Assembly: GCF_042675645.1 (NCBI RefSeq)
Contig: NZ_JBHTJH010000005.1
Location: 124,001 to 188,000, forward strand
From: Sungkyunkwania multivorans
Lineage (GTDB): Bacteria > Bacteroidota > Bacteroidia > Flavobacteriales > Flavobacteriaceae
Length of the DNA: 64,000 nt
Direction of reading: 5' to 3'
Numbering within the stretch: position 1 is the first letter of the stretch; the number at the start of each line of letters is the position of its first letter. A program made the translations under genes and the position numbers. Positions 8,801 through 17,855 of the stretch are shown one piece after another. The notes under the pieces were generated by a model that was not told the DNA's origin, searched no databases, and saw nothing but the letters and a program-made list of their open reading frames with translations.

Positions 8801-11544
8801 GTGTCATAGAGGTCACCAAGGCCAACGGTCAAGAAGGCATTTTCGTCGATACTTTTAGACTGTTTTTGCTGAAAGAAGGTGCAATCATCACGTCCAATGC
8901 CGGCGACATTGTTATCGAATCCTTTGCTGATCGAGGCACCGTCCCACAGGTCGTTCCCTTCGGTATCCACATAGCTGATGGTGGATCCAGGGATACCTAA
9001 GGTAATTCCATATTTAACAGCGAGTATGCTTTCGATGGCCTTTCTTTGCGATTCTGACTTCCTTTCCGAAAAAGTGATAATTTCCATAATATCACCTTCA
9101 AAACTCGCTCCAAAGAATTCACTACGTCCAAGCCAATATCTGGAGTTCAATATTTCCTTAAAACTCGTCTTATTCACTTCTTGGCTACCAAAAATTGCTG
9201 CCGAATCGATATTCAAGCCGTCGAAAAAGATATCGACTCCGTCACCTGCCTCATTTTCTCTAACACTGAAAAGCACTGGCTTGTCATAAGAGATGAAGGT
9301 GCTAACGATCGCCTTTCCATATTTTGTTTCAGGACCTTGATTGTAAGCTGCAATGTCATTGTTGAATCGCGCAGAGGTATTTCCAATAGAGATCCCTGTC
9401 ACGTCTTGGGTATTAGGAACCTCGGTATAATCGTCCCCCATAAAGACGTCCTGCGTTGCCGATTGGTAGTTGGTTGCATTTGTCGGATTTACAACAATGA
9501 AGATCTCTTTATTGTAAAAGCCTTTTTTACCGTACATGGCATTGGTCCCATCAAAATTTACAACAGGATTAAAATTGACATTATCCGTCGTATTGTTTTT
9601 AAAAGTAGGGCGTTCGCTTCCTGAGGCAAAAGCACTGGTCCAGGTATCTTGATAGATGATATTTGGCCAGAAGGCTACTGCATCACCATCGTTAACGCCA
9701 GGAATTTGGTCCGCTCTAAGCCATAGTTCTATTCCATCGCCAATTCCGCTAGTTCCACAGCTGGCGGATGCGGTGGTGGTGATCGGGTCTGCTTCGATAC
9801 AGAAATTGTCAAAGGCAATACCGACATCAGTGGTGGCTGCGTCAGATCTAAAGATGACTCTAAATCTCACATCAGCCTGATCATCTGCCGATTGCGATTC
9901 CATATCCAATTGTGCATTTAACCAGCCAGCTGATGCTCCAGACCAACCATGTTCAGTGATGGGGTCTCCATTGATATCCGTCGCGCTAAAGACATTTTTG
10001 GCATTATACCAATTGCTGCCTTCATTTTCGCTACCGAGGCGATACCATGTAGCACCACCATCGTTGGAGAATTCAATCCACATGCCGTCTGTAGAGGCAC
10101 TGGTGGCATTAGAATCGTTTGAGGTTTCGTAGTTCACATCAAGCTTTACAACGACATTCTTATATCCGCTAAAGTCCATACTTGGAGATTCGATCACGAG
10201 GTCCGTATTATCCTGATAGTTTCCACCGTAGCGTCTAGAGTATAAATATCTTCCGTTTGCACCAGCGCTCATCGTGCCCTCTGTTCCTCTTCTCCATTCA
10301 CCAGAAGCCTCCGTAGTGGCAGACCATCCACTGCTCCCAGTTTCGAAGTCATAACAATAAAGAGATTGTCCCGAATCCATAGCCTCTGCCTGTATGGTAA
10401 ATGAATATACACTCTCGTCGCTGTCATTATTAAGAATGGTGACAAGGGCTGTATCGCTTCCAGAGGTGCTAGGGGTATAGGTTATCCTAAAGGTACTGCT
10501 ATCGCCAGGCGCTATGTTGCTCGATGGTTGTAATGACACCGAAAAATCAGCACTTCCAGCCAATTGAACCAGCGGACTGCCTGTTAGATTCAAGGTGGTC
10601 GCTCCTATATTTTTTATGGCGAAGGTCGTTACCGCTTGTGTACCCGTAGTGGTAATTCCGATATCGGTGTAATCGGAAGTATCGGGAGTGGTATCTCCAT
10701 TGACGATCTCGATATTGTTCCCGGTGACCGCGATTTCCCTTGTAGCTGAAAGTCCAGTACCAGCAATGCTAAAGGTAAAAGGACTCTCATCTGCATCATC
10801 GTTGTTAATACTAACCACACCGCTGATCGAACCTGAAGTGGAAGGGTCAAAGTCTACCTGAAAGCTTGTGGAGCTTCCTGCCGCTACTGTCGCAGCTGGT
10901 TGCGTGGCCACTGTAAAATCCGAACTTCCAGATATTGTGACTGCATTGGCGCCAAGGGTAAGCGTACCAGTACCATCATTTTCAATAGTATAGGTTTTAG
11001 AGATAGTTCCCGCAGTAACATTAACGCTACCAAAGTCGGTATTATTAAACGTCTCGGGAGTCGTATCACCGTTTACGATATTGGCAGAATTGCCTAAGAC
11101 ATCTATTTCAGGAGCGTTACAAGCGCTGCTCCCTCCGCTTACGTTAAAAGTTATTGGGCCATAACCAGCGTTGGAGGCATTGCCACCATCGTTACCGGAA
11201 ATGACCGGCACACCACCGACGGTCACGGTAAGATTATCTGCACCATCCCAACCATCATCAGCGGCATCAAAGAGATATAGGCTATAGTTGTTACCATCTG
11301 TTAAACAACCAAGATCTACGGTGGTGTTATAGCTAAGGTCGGACCCATCGCTGCTATAGCAGTTGGTGGGAACACAAATACTGGTGATCAATACACCACT
11401 TGGATTGTAAAGCTGCAAGGTGTTCTCTTCTGCATAGTTTGGCCAAGTTACAGAGATGGATACCTCTGTAGTTTGACTATACATAAAAGTACTGAAGAAT
11501 GTAATGAATAGAACAGCAAAAATTGATTTAGATTTCAAGGGCAA
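5872..11544 (-). CDS. Giant T9SS-secreted surface protein, paralog 1 (1890 aa)
   Basis: Probable cell-surface or exported modular adhesin-like protein. Residues 1-24 form a signal peptide (ends TFMYSQ). Residues 25-140 are a beta-rich domain (with DDGWDGADN) not shared by the three sister genes. Residues 144-264 and 268-386 are two choice-of-anchor-D-like Ig repeats (each starts E-I-x-V...DGDTTP-type and ends FTF/SFTI). Residues 396-586 are a MAM/jelly-roll-like domain (FSNDGGATWYRLG, DNFCIE). Residues about 603-855 are a concanavalin-like region (ELWLRAD...AVKYGITLG), 1048-1215 a LamG domain (HLTFDGINDY...GNIDEVILWSRA), and about 1345-1805 the shared unnamed module (NYWSVPVS, LVGNPYASAIDG). 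Residues 1814-1890 are the T9SS type A sorting domain (FNMLGQ, AGTYIARV, KKFIVE). Ligand unknown. It is transcribed from its own promoter. Confidence 0.88.
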   Translation of the reverse strand: MPLKSKSIFAVLFITFFSTFMYSQTTEVSISVTWPNYAEENTLQLYNPSGVLITSICVPTNCYSSDGSDLSYNTTVDLGCLTDGNNYSLYLFDAADDGWDGADNLTVTVGGVPVISGNDGGNASNAGYGPITFNVSGGSSACNAPEIDVLGNSANIVNGDTTPETFNNTDFGSVNVTAGTISKTYTIENDGTGTLTLGANAVTISGSSDFTVATQPAATVAAGSSTSFQVDFDPSTSGSISGVVSINNDDADESPFTFSIAGTGLSATREIAVTGNNIEIVNGDTTPDTSDYTDIGITTTGTQAVTTFAIKNIGATTLNLTGSPLVQLAGSADFSVSLQPSSNIAPGDSSTFRITYTPSTSGSDTALVTILNNDSDESVYSFTIQAEAMDSGQSLYCYDFETGSSGWSATTEASGEWRRGTEGTMSAGANGRYLYSRRYGGNYQDNTDLVIESPSMDFSGYKNVVVKLDVNYETSNDSNATSASTDGMWIEFSNDGGATWYRLGSENEGSNWYNAKNVFSATDINGDPITEHGWSGASAGWLNAQLDMESQSADDQADVRFRVIFRSDAATTDVGIAFDNFCIEADPITTTASASCGTSGIGDGIELWLRADQIPGVNDGDAVAFWPNIIYQDTWTSAFASGSERPTFKNNTTDNVNFNPVVNFDGTNAMYGKKGFYNKEIFIVVNPTNATNYQSATQDVFMGDDYTEVPNTQDVTGISIGNTSARFNNDIAAYNQGPETKYGKAIVSTFISYDKPVLFSVRENEAGDGVDIFFDGLNIDSAAIFGSQEVNKTSFKEILNSRYWLGRSEFFGASFEGDIMEIITFSERKSESQRKAIESILAVKYGITLGIPGSTISYVDTEGNDLWDGASISKGFDNNVAGIGRDDCTFFQQKQSKSIDENAFLTVGLGDLYDTNADNPNNFADNRDFLMWGSTNATLTTSAIPLVINLGPTTVTTITDISERKWKFIEHATTDITDVKVSVDSARLTGLPTLTGNDAYVMIVADDENFTSNIETVFTTSNGSLEEAYYDFDGTKYVAFGVAHEVKADRHLTFDGINDYTRIGNKVELAGAFSAMAWVNTSGSNSTSSNKTIVAKKNASVGYSFYLQNDNRIAFEWTDSSNAVQKIVSNTALNNNVWRHAAVTYDGTETKLFIDGVLDNTLALNAPAATTAEFSIGANYISKNSTADHFTGNIDEVILWSRAITVDELRFIMNQEIQNDGSGTVEGKIIPSAISKNDISGAAWTDLIAYYDMNSYIGTHLNDVSGNANRGSLVVPDRFSIEQQTAPLPYVSSADGSWTDASIWNYGNTQYTPNAKLTINGVATDIDWNIVQVGHNVYRTEDTELLGLISTGNELTISNDSGLTISHYLRLDGTIDLEGESQMIQTLGSDLDVASTGTIEQDQQGTADSYTYNYWSVPVSLANAASNNNGYTIADVLRDGTTASNPQAINFNNNYAAADGALSSPITLSTYWMYKFNGPTNDYNSWVAVGNSGSIQTGEGFTMKGSGAGSILQEQNYVFTGKPNNADISLPLTAGYDYLVGNPYASAIDGRQFITDNPATSGVIYLWEHWGGGSHQLADYQGGYAMVNLSGEVQATSHPDVSQAGASVKTPSRYLAVGQGFFVTGSSNGTVNFNNGQRANVKESSGNSVFLRNRNDEDSQVNRMADDRRKFRIGFDAPSGLHRQLLLTIDENATFGVDFGYDGRNLDNQIDDMFWTIENGDYIIQGIPSINDDTILPLGIITRDGGEVTIGIDALENISSDTAIYLEDKLTGTITDLRLQNVTTNIESGDVYDRFQIIFSDQSLSIDDQDLSKSGIDVYHINDSNILKLINNGTEEIDEVTIFNMLGQVVRTWKVTKDANVYTTIGLTAGTYIARVSNGKGEISKKFIVE

Positions 11545-11582
11545 ATGATTTTAGTGACTACTGTTGATTTTTAAAACGGGGG

Positions 11583-11613
11583 CAAAAGTATCTACAACTA
11601 ATTTACTATGCAA
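11583..11613 (-). promoter_or_regulatory. Promoter of surface-protein paralog 1
   Basis: On the minus strand TACTTTTG (11590 to 11583) fits the TANNTTTG -7 consensus, and TTG (11613 to 11611) lies 20 bp upstream as a -33 element. The predicted start lies about 30 bp before the ATG. The -33 element is inside the TATGC-N2-GCATA inverted repeat (11607-11618), so a protein bound there would contact or block the promoter. Confidence 0.65.
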
Positions 11614-11618
11614 GCATA
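11607..11618. promoter_or_regulatory. Inverted repeat TATGC-AA-GCATA upstream of paralog 1
   Basis: Perfect 5-bp arms with a 2-bp spacer, 63 bp from the start codon and overlapping the -33 region. The same 12-bp motif, with at most one mismatch in the arms, occurs before each of the four tandem surface-protein genes. On the side nearer the upstream gene it is followed by a shared AT-rich extension (ATAAATGAT here and in paralog 2). Confidence 0.6.
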
Positions 11619-11763
11619 ATAAATGATAATATCAACAGTTCGATGAAATGCATGAAATGAGCGATTAAATTCAAAAATTGTCGATGAATTACCTAGTGCT
11701 CGAAGAGTAGGTTTTTAGATTGATAAAAGACGGCGTAAAATATTTGGAAATAATATTGAGCAC

Positions 11764-11790
11764 AAAAAAAGAGGGCAGTTTTGCCCTCTT
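11764..11790 (-). terminator. Terminator of surface-protein paralog 2
   Basis: Read on the minus strand: stem GAGGGCA/TGCCCTC (11788-11782 with 11777-11771), four-base loop, then a run of seven T residues (complement of 11770-11764). It lies 24 bp past the stop codon of the gene at 11814-17639. Confidence 0.85.
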
Positions 11791-11813
11791 TTCAACCTAA
11801 ACCATGTTATGTT

Positions 11814-14800
11814 CTACTTAACAATGATCTTCTTGGTAATGGTCCCTTGGTCAGTGTCCAAAGTCACAACGTATGCCCCAGTTGTAGCTTGTACTGGCAA
11901 TTCGATCACATGCTCTTGAGTCAGTTCCCAAGTAGCCACTTGTTGACCTAGAATACTGATCAGTTTGGCCGACTTCAAGTTGGCACTAGAATTGTTTACG
12001 ATCCTTACGATCGAACTATTGTTGATGTAATCTATTTTGAGTCCTTCAGCGATATCGAAATCTTCATTTGATAAGACTCTATCATCAAAGAATAATAGCT
12101 CAAATCTGTTATGGGTCTGACCTGCCTCCAAAGTCGTTGAGAAAGGCTGACTTCTTAGGTCGTAAAGGTCTCCTGTTAGATCGTCCTTGAGATACACGTC
12201 GACATCATTGGAAACGAAGTTGAGTTCATCAATACCGATGGTAATTTCTCCAGCATCTCTTAAATTAATTCCTAGCGGTAATCGCTGGTCTACGCTTGTA
12301 TCTGGAAGCGCCTGAATAAGATACTCATCGTTGTCGATCATCCAGTACATATCATCCATCTGCGCCTCATTAAGCTTTCCTTCATAGGCCCAATCCACAC
12401 CATTTGTCGTCTCAGGATCGATGGTCAACAGTAATTGTCTATGAATACCGTTTGGCGATTGGAAACCAATTCTAAACTTTGGTCTCGTATCTTCGGCTCC
12501 GACCGGTGATGGCGGATTGGCGTTTGCACTATTTCTTGTAAAGGTCGATGTTCCTGAAGCCTCGGTAACAAAGATACGCTGGTCGTTCTCAAAAGAAATC
12601 GCTCCACCAGTGCTACCTACGACGAAGAATCCCTGTGCAACTGGCACATAACGCCCTGGAGTGATCGTACCAGAACCTGCTTGATTTACATCGGGATGTG
12701 AGGCTGCTGGTGTTCCACCTGCTTTGGTTCTCAACGCGTAACCTCCTTGATAAGCTCCAAGGTTATGACTGCCACCTCCCCAGTGTTGCCAGAAGTAAAG
12801 CGTCCCCGTAGTTGATAAGTTATCATCGATGAATTCGTGTGCATCTATGGCAGAAGGGTAAGGGTTACCTACCAAGTATTCTCTTCCCGCCCCAATAGCA
12901 AGCGTGATGTCACCATTGTTCGGTTTTCCATTGAACACATAATTTTGCTCCGTGCCTACACCGCCAGTTCCGGCGCCTTTCATAGTGAATCCTTCACCAG
13001 GCGTTATATTCCCAGTGTTTCCGGTATATACCCATGCATTATAATCATCTGCAAGCCCGTTGGTAAACTTATAGACCCATCCGGTACTTACGGTTATTGG
13101 GCTGGTAGCGCCGCCATCAGCCGCAGTAAGAGAGCCTTGGAAATTTATGGCTACGGGTGCCGCAGGATTCGTACCGTCTCTGAATACGCTATTCAATTGG
13201 AAATCTGCATTGTTACTTGTCGTATTGATCGCTCCAACTGGAGATCCCCAATAGTTGTATGTATAGCTATCAGCTGTACCTTGTTGGTCTCTTTCAATAT
13301 TACCCGAACTAGTTACCGCCAAGTCACTGTCGGTCTCTTGTATGAGTTGTGATTCCCCTTCAAGGTCGATCGTTCCATCGAGACTTAGGTAATGGGAAAT
13401 GGTCAATCCAGAGTCACCTTGAATCGAGAGCTCATTGGCGGTTGAGATCAGTCCAAGCACGGTTGCATCACTAGATGCGACAACATTGTGACCAACCTGT
13501 ACAATGTTCCAATCGATAGTGGTGGCAGTACCATTGATCGTCAAAGTGCTATTTGGAGTATACATCTCTGTGCCATTTGCCCAAGTTGCATTTGCATTCC
13601 AAGCACCATCGGCAGTAGAGGTGTAGGGTAGTGGCGCGGTTTGGGTCTCGATATTGAAGTTATCAGGCACTACTAATCGGGCTCTATTGCCATTTCCAGA
13701 AACATCATTTAAATGTGTTCCTAAATACGAGTCCATATTGTAGTACGATATCAATGTTGACCATGGTACACTGTTGATATCATTTTTGGTCGTGGCAAGT
13801 GGCAAGATCTCTCCATCCACATTGCTACTACCATCCTGGATGATCTCTTGGTTCATCACATAACGAAGCTGATTTACAGTCAATGCGGTATTCCACATTC
13901 TGATCTCGTCGATATTTCCAGCAAAGAAACTATTCTGAGTGTTCTTATCGATATAACGACCACCGATTGTAAAAGTGTGTGGATTATCTACTGGCGATGC
14001 CATGGCTGCTGAGTTATCGAGTACCCCATCGATATAAAGGCGACCAGTGGTGCCATCAAAAATAAATGCTACATGACGCCATTGATTGTTTGGCAAGACC
14101 GTATTCGAGGTAATAATATCGCCAGCGCTTAGACGCATGGCCACCTGATTTCCGTTAGTGAGATAGAATTGATACCCATCGGCCCCGCTTCCGCGTTTCG
14201 ATACGATGGTCTTATCATCGTTTGCTGTATTGCTTCCAGTAGAGTAGACCCAAGCGTCTATGGTGAAAGGACCTGTTAAGTCGCCTCTATCTCCTACATT
14301 GGTATAATCGTTGGTTCCGTCGAAGGCGAGATGACGCTCCGCCAAGACTTCATGTGCAACACCAAAAGCGAAGAACTTCGTTCCATCAAAGTCAAAGTAA
14401 GCTACTTGATTTGCTCCTTCGGTCTCTAGGAACACCGTTTCGATATTGGTGGTGAAGGCATCATCATCAGCCACGATCATCACATAGGCATCATTTCCGG
14501 CAAGTGCAGGTAAGTTGATCAGCTCAGCAGTTGGGATAGAGATCTTTACAGAATCTATTTCTGTAGTAGCTCTTTCTGTTACTTTCCAGATTCTGTTGGA
14601 GACATCCGTCAGTGTGGTCACCGTAGATGGCCCTAGGTTGATATTCAAAGGAGTAGGATTCGCTGTGAGATCTTGATCATTACTTCCCCACATCAAGAAA
14701 TCCATATCGTCTCTAAAGGTGTTGGGGTTGAGACGTTGTGTACCATAGATATTTCCAAGCCCAATGGTGATAGCCGCATTTGGATCGATACTCTTCGATT

Positions 14801-17639
14801 CTTTTTGGTTGAGAGCCATACAATCATCTCGGCCAATACCAGAAACATTGTAAGTATAACCCGCATTGGCGGCAGAATCCCATAGTGGTAGACCATTTGA
14901 GTCATAGAAAGGCACTGGAATATGTGGAATGCCCAACGCAGGAATACCATAGAGACCCAGGTTGATCCCGTATTTTATTGCCAAATACGATTCGATTCGC
15001 AATTTATCAAAGTCTGATCTTCTGCTAGAGTAGGTGATTATTTCAAGAATATCACCATCGAAACTACCGTCGAAGTATTCACTCTTTCCTAACCAATATC
15101 TACTGTTAACAATGTCTTTGAACGAGGAAACAAATACCTCTTGAGTTGCGCCAAGTAGCGAAAGGTCAACACCATCGAGATAGAGGTCAACTCCTGTGCC
15201 ATCGGCTTTCTTCCGCACATTAAAAATAACAGGAAGATCATAGGTCAATGCTGTACTTACGATCGCTTTGCCGTAATCGGTTTGCGGTCCTTGGTTATAG
15301 GCAACGATGTCATTGGTGTATCTTGCAGAAGTATCACCGATAGAGATTCCTGTTACATCCTGCGTTCCTAATCCTTCCTGATAGTCATCACCCATAAATA
15401 CGTCTTGGGTAGCTAACGTATTGGAAATCGTCCCTCCTGGTTTAATTACGATATAGATATCGTCATTGTAAAAACCTTTTTTACCATACATGGCGTCATT
15501 ACCATCAAAGCTCACCACAGGATTTCCGTTGACATTGTCGGTTATATTGTCGCGATAGGTAGGCTGTTCGCTTGCCACTGATGAAGTTGCATTGGTCCAG
15601 CTAGTTCCAAAGGCGAGGTCGGCCCATGTAGAGACTGAAGCACCATCGGTTAGGGCAAGGGCATCTGCTTTTAGCCAAAGTTCAAGGTCCGAATTGATAC
15701 CTGCAGGTCCACAAACGGTAGTGTTCGCTGTATTGATCGGCTCACCAGAGATACAGAAGTTGTCGATGGCTACACCAACGTCCCTAGTACTTCCATCAGA
15801 GGTAAATGATAGTCTAAAGCGAACATCAGACATATTGTCGAAGGCTTGAGATTCTAGATCGATCTCTGCATTGAACCAGTTACCACTATCTCCAGACCAG
15901 GAATGATACTCAAAAGACCCATCGTCATAATCTGTATTGTACCAGTTTGTTCCTTCACCGGGCTGACTGTTTCCTAAAGTATACCATGTAGTTCCACCAT
16001 CATTGGAGAATTCGATGTGGAGACGATCAAAATTCGATTCTGTCTCGTGATATACGTCCAAGTTTAGCACTAGGTTCTCATAGCCAGAGAGGTCGATCAC
16101 CGGTGATTCGGCGACGTTCAAGGCATTGTTTTGATATTGGTTGCTCGACTGACTCGAGTAAAGATAACGAACGGTTCCATTGGAAGGAAGTGTCCCATCA
16201 ACGCCGTGTCTCCAGTTACCATTGGTCGCTGTTTGGTTGAGGTCCCATCCGCCATCGGACAATTCGAAATCCTCACAATAAGCCACTGGCGGAAGTATGG
16301 AACCAGTACCTTGTATTCTAAAGGTATACGGATTTTCATCAGAATCATCACTTGTCACGGTAACCGTAGCTATTTCAGTAAGAACAGCGAGTGGGGTATA
16401 GGTGATCTCAAAAGTGGTGGTGTTGGAAGCACCTACTGTATTGGAAGGTGGTTGTGCCGTCACTGCAAAGTTGCCACTTCCAGAAAGGGTGACATAGGGA
16501 GCACCAGTGAGCGTTAGATCTCCTGACCCTAGGTTTTCTATGGTGAAAGTGCGTGTGTTGCTAGAGCTGATGTTCACCGTTCCAAAGTCCGTATGATCAG
16601 TGGTACTTGGAGTTGTATCGCCATCAACGATAGAATTTCCATTACCTTGTATGTCGATCTCTGGAGTTGGAGTGACACCAGTTCCTCGAATCCTAAAATT
16701 ATATGGATTTTCGTCACTATCATCATTCGCTATGGAAATATCTGCCGTGGAAGCTCCAAGAGCAGATGGGGTATAGGTGACAACAAAGGTGGTAGAACCG
16801 CCCGAGGCTACAGATGATAGGGCTGGTTGAGCGCTTACCATAAAATCTGTGCTTCCAGAAACAGTGATATTCGGTGCGCCTGTCAAGTTAAGATTTGCAC
16901 CCCCTGTATTTTCAATAGTAAAGGTATGAGCGACAGGAGTTCCAATACCTACATTACCAAAATCGGTATCGTCGATAGTTGTTGGTGTAGTATCACCATC
17001 AGCAATGGTAGTGCCATTTCCGGTCACATTCATCTCTGGGCCACCGACGAAACCCTCTAGGCGTACATTATCTATAAAGAAGTAGTCTGAGGTATTACTA
17101 GAAGTAGATGTTTCCGTAAAACGGAACATTACCATAACTTGTGTCGCAGCAGCTGGTATATTGAAGGAATAGGGATTTGCACCTACATATCCTGTACTTC
17201 CACCAAAATCAAAAGATCTTGTGGCATCACCAAAGCTTCCATCGGTAAGGGTGATCACAGTGGGGTAGGTAGCACCTCCATCATAAGATACCAGCATGTC
17301 AAAATCGTCGGTATTTTCTACTCTGAACTGAGCAAAATCTACACTTAACGTAACTCCGGAATATCCAACAATACTTACGTTATTCAAAATAAGATTTGGA
17401 TTGGTCTGATCTCCTGGGCCTCCTCTCAAAAGTACAGAATATGGCGCAGATGGCTCAGTGTAAAAGGTGGATAAGGCAATGGTCCCAGACCCTGCATTAA
17501 CAGCATTGACACCCCAGGTGTCAGCGGCGGTGCTGTCGAAGCCTTGGTTTGCAATTGTAACCTGTCCAAAAGTTAAAAAGGATGTGAAAAATCCGAAAAA
17601 TAAAGTAAAAAATCTACGCTTAAAAGTAGTTTTTTTCAT
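11814..17639 (-). CDS. Giant T9SS-secreted surface protein, paralog 2 (1941 aa)
   Basis: Second of four tandem paralogs. Residues 1-25 are a signal peptide (FFGFFTSFLTFGQ). Residues 26-198 form an N-terminal jelly-roll-like domain (QVTIANQGFDS...VRLEGF) shared closely with paralog 4. Residues about 201-322 and 325-445 are two choice-of-anchor-D-like repeats with the DGDTTP and D(D/H)TDFG signatures. Residues about 453-650 are the MAM-like domain (CEDF...DNFCIS). The concanavalin-like LWLKAD region begins near residue 670, LamG covers about 1115-1270 (HLAFDGTNDY...IDEIRMWNTA), the shared NYWGSPVG/LVGNPYPSAID module follows, and residues 1866-1941 are the T9SS tail (ISILGQQVATW, TGAYVVTL, KKIIVK). 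The final -KKIIVK keeps the basic/hydrophobic end expected of sorting domains. Probably anchored to or released from the outer surface; function unproven. Confidence 0.88.
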   Translation of the reverse strand: MKKTTFKRRFFTLFFGFFTSFLTFGQVTIANQGFDSTAADTWGVNAVNAGSGTIALSTFYTEPSAPYSVLLRGGPGDQTNPNLILNNVSIVGYSGVTLSVDFAQFRVENTDDFDMLVSYDGGATYPTVITLTDGSFGDATRSFDFGGSTGYVGANPYSFNIPAAATQVMVMFRFTETSTSSNTSDYFFIDNVRLEGFVGGPEMNVTGNGTTIADGDTTPTTIDDTDFGNVGIGTPVAHTFTIENTGGANLNLTGAPNITVSGSTDFMVSAQPALSSVASGGSTTFVVTYTPSALGASTADISIANDDSDENPYNFRIRGTGVTPTPEIDIQGNGNSIVDGDTTPSTTDHTDFGTVNISSSNTRTFTIENLGSGDLTLTGAPYVTLSGSGNFAVTAQPPSNTVGASNTTTFEITYTPLAVLTEIATVTVTSDDSDENPYTFRIQGTGSILPPVAYCEDFELSDGGWDLNQTATNGNWRHGVDGTLPSNGTVRYLYSSQSSNQYQNNALNVAESPVIDLSGYENLVLNLDVYHETESNFDRLHIEFSNDGGTTWYTLGNSQPGEGTNWYNTDYDDGSFEYHSWSGDSGNWFNAEIDLESQAFDNMSDVRFRLSFTSDGSTRDVGVAIDNFCISGEPINTANTTVCGPAGINSDLELWLKADALALTDGASVSTWADLAFGTSWTNATSSVASEQPTYRDNITDNVNGNPVVSFDGNDAMYGKKGFYNDDIYIVIKPGGTISNTLATQDVFMGDDYQEGLGTQDVTGISIGDTSARYTNDIVAYNQGPQTDYGKAIVSTALTYDLPVIFNVRKKADGTGVDLYLDGVDLSLLGATQEVFVSSFKDIVNSRYWLGKSEYFDGSFDGDILEIITYSSRRSDFDKLRIESYLAIKYGINLGLYGIPALGIPHIPVPFYDSNGLPLWDSAANAGYTYNVSGIGRDDCMALNQKESKSIDPNAAITIGLGNIYGTQRLNPNTFRDDMDFLMWGSNDQDLTANPTPLNINLGPSTVTTLTDVSNRIWKVTERATTEIDSVKISIPTAELINLPALAGNDAYVMIVADDDAFTTNIETVFLETEGANQVAYFDFDGTKFFAFGVAHEVLAERHLAFDGTNDYTNVGDRGDLTGPFTIDAWVYSTGSNTANDDKTIVSKRGSGADGYQFYLTNGNQVAMRLSAGDIITSNTVLPNNQWRHVAFIFDGTTGRLYIDGVLDNSAAMASPVDNPHTFTIGGRYIDKNTQNSFFAGNIDEIRMWNTALTVNQLRYVMNQEIIQDGSSNVDGEILPLATTKNDINSVPWSTLISYYNMDSYLGTHLNDVSGNGNRARLVVPDNFNIETQTAPLPYTSTADGAWNANATWANGTEMYTPNSTLTINGTATTIDWNIVQVGHNVVASSDATVLGLISTANELSIQGDSGLTISHYLSLDGTIDLEGESQLIQETDSDLAVTSSGNIERDQQGTADSYTYNYWGSPVGAINTTSNNADFQLNSVFRDGTNPAAPVAINFQGSLTAADGGATSPITVSTGWVYKFTNGLADDYNAWVYTGNTGNITPGEGFTMKGAGTGGVGTEQNYVFNGKPNNGDITLAIGAGREYLVGNPYPSAIDAHEFIDDNLSTTGTLYFWQHWGGGSHNLGAYQGGYALRTKAGGTPAASHPDVNQAGSGTITPGRYVPVAQGFFVVGSTGGAISFENDQRIFVTEASGTSTFTRNSANANPPSPVGAEDTRPKFRIGFQSPNGIHRQLLLTIDPETTNGVDWAYEGKLNEAQMDDMYWMIDNDEYLIQALPDTSVDQRLPLGINLRDAGEITIGIDELNFVSNDVDVYLKDDLTGDLYDLRSQPFSTTLEAGQTHNRFELLFFDDRVLSNEDFDIAEGLKIDYINNSSIVRIVNNSSANLKSAKLISILGQQVATWELTQEHVIELPVQATTGAYVVTLDTDQGTITKKIIVK

Positions 17640-17750
17640 AGCTGATTGGGATATAGTATGTTAAGATTTTGGGTTAAAAAATCGGCTTAAAATTATAACT
17701 ATATCCCGCTTTCACAAACTAAATGTTGTGAAGCATAAACTGCTATTTGT

Positions 17751-17762
17751 TATGCATGCATT
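17751..17762. promoter_or_regulatory. Inverted repeat TATGC-AT-GCATT upstream of paralog 2
   Basis: The 12-bp motif shared by all four surface-protein genes, here with one arm mismatch, 112 bp from the start codon. It is followed by ATAAATGAT as in paralog 1. A further GCATA half-site lies at 17733-17737. A 7-base variant promoter box TAGTTTG (minus strand, 17721-17715) lies between motif and gene but does not fit TANNTTTG exactly. Confidence 0.5.
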
Positions 17763-17855
17763 ATAAATGATTGATTTTTAAGTGATTGAACAGTTGAAAA
17801 AAACACAAAAAAAATTCAATAATTTGGGTTTTTGTTGTCAATCAACCAATTTATG

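Noticed and set aside
12837..13352. 171-codon plus-strand open frame inside paralog 2
   Set aside because: Antisense shadow of the surface-protein gene. Similar shadows (9181-9624, 25167-25547, 20404-20739) occur at equivalent places in the other paralogs and have unnatural composition.
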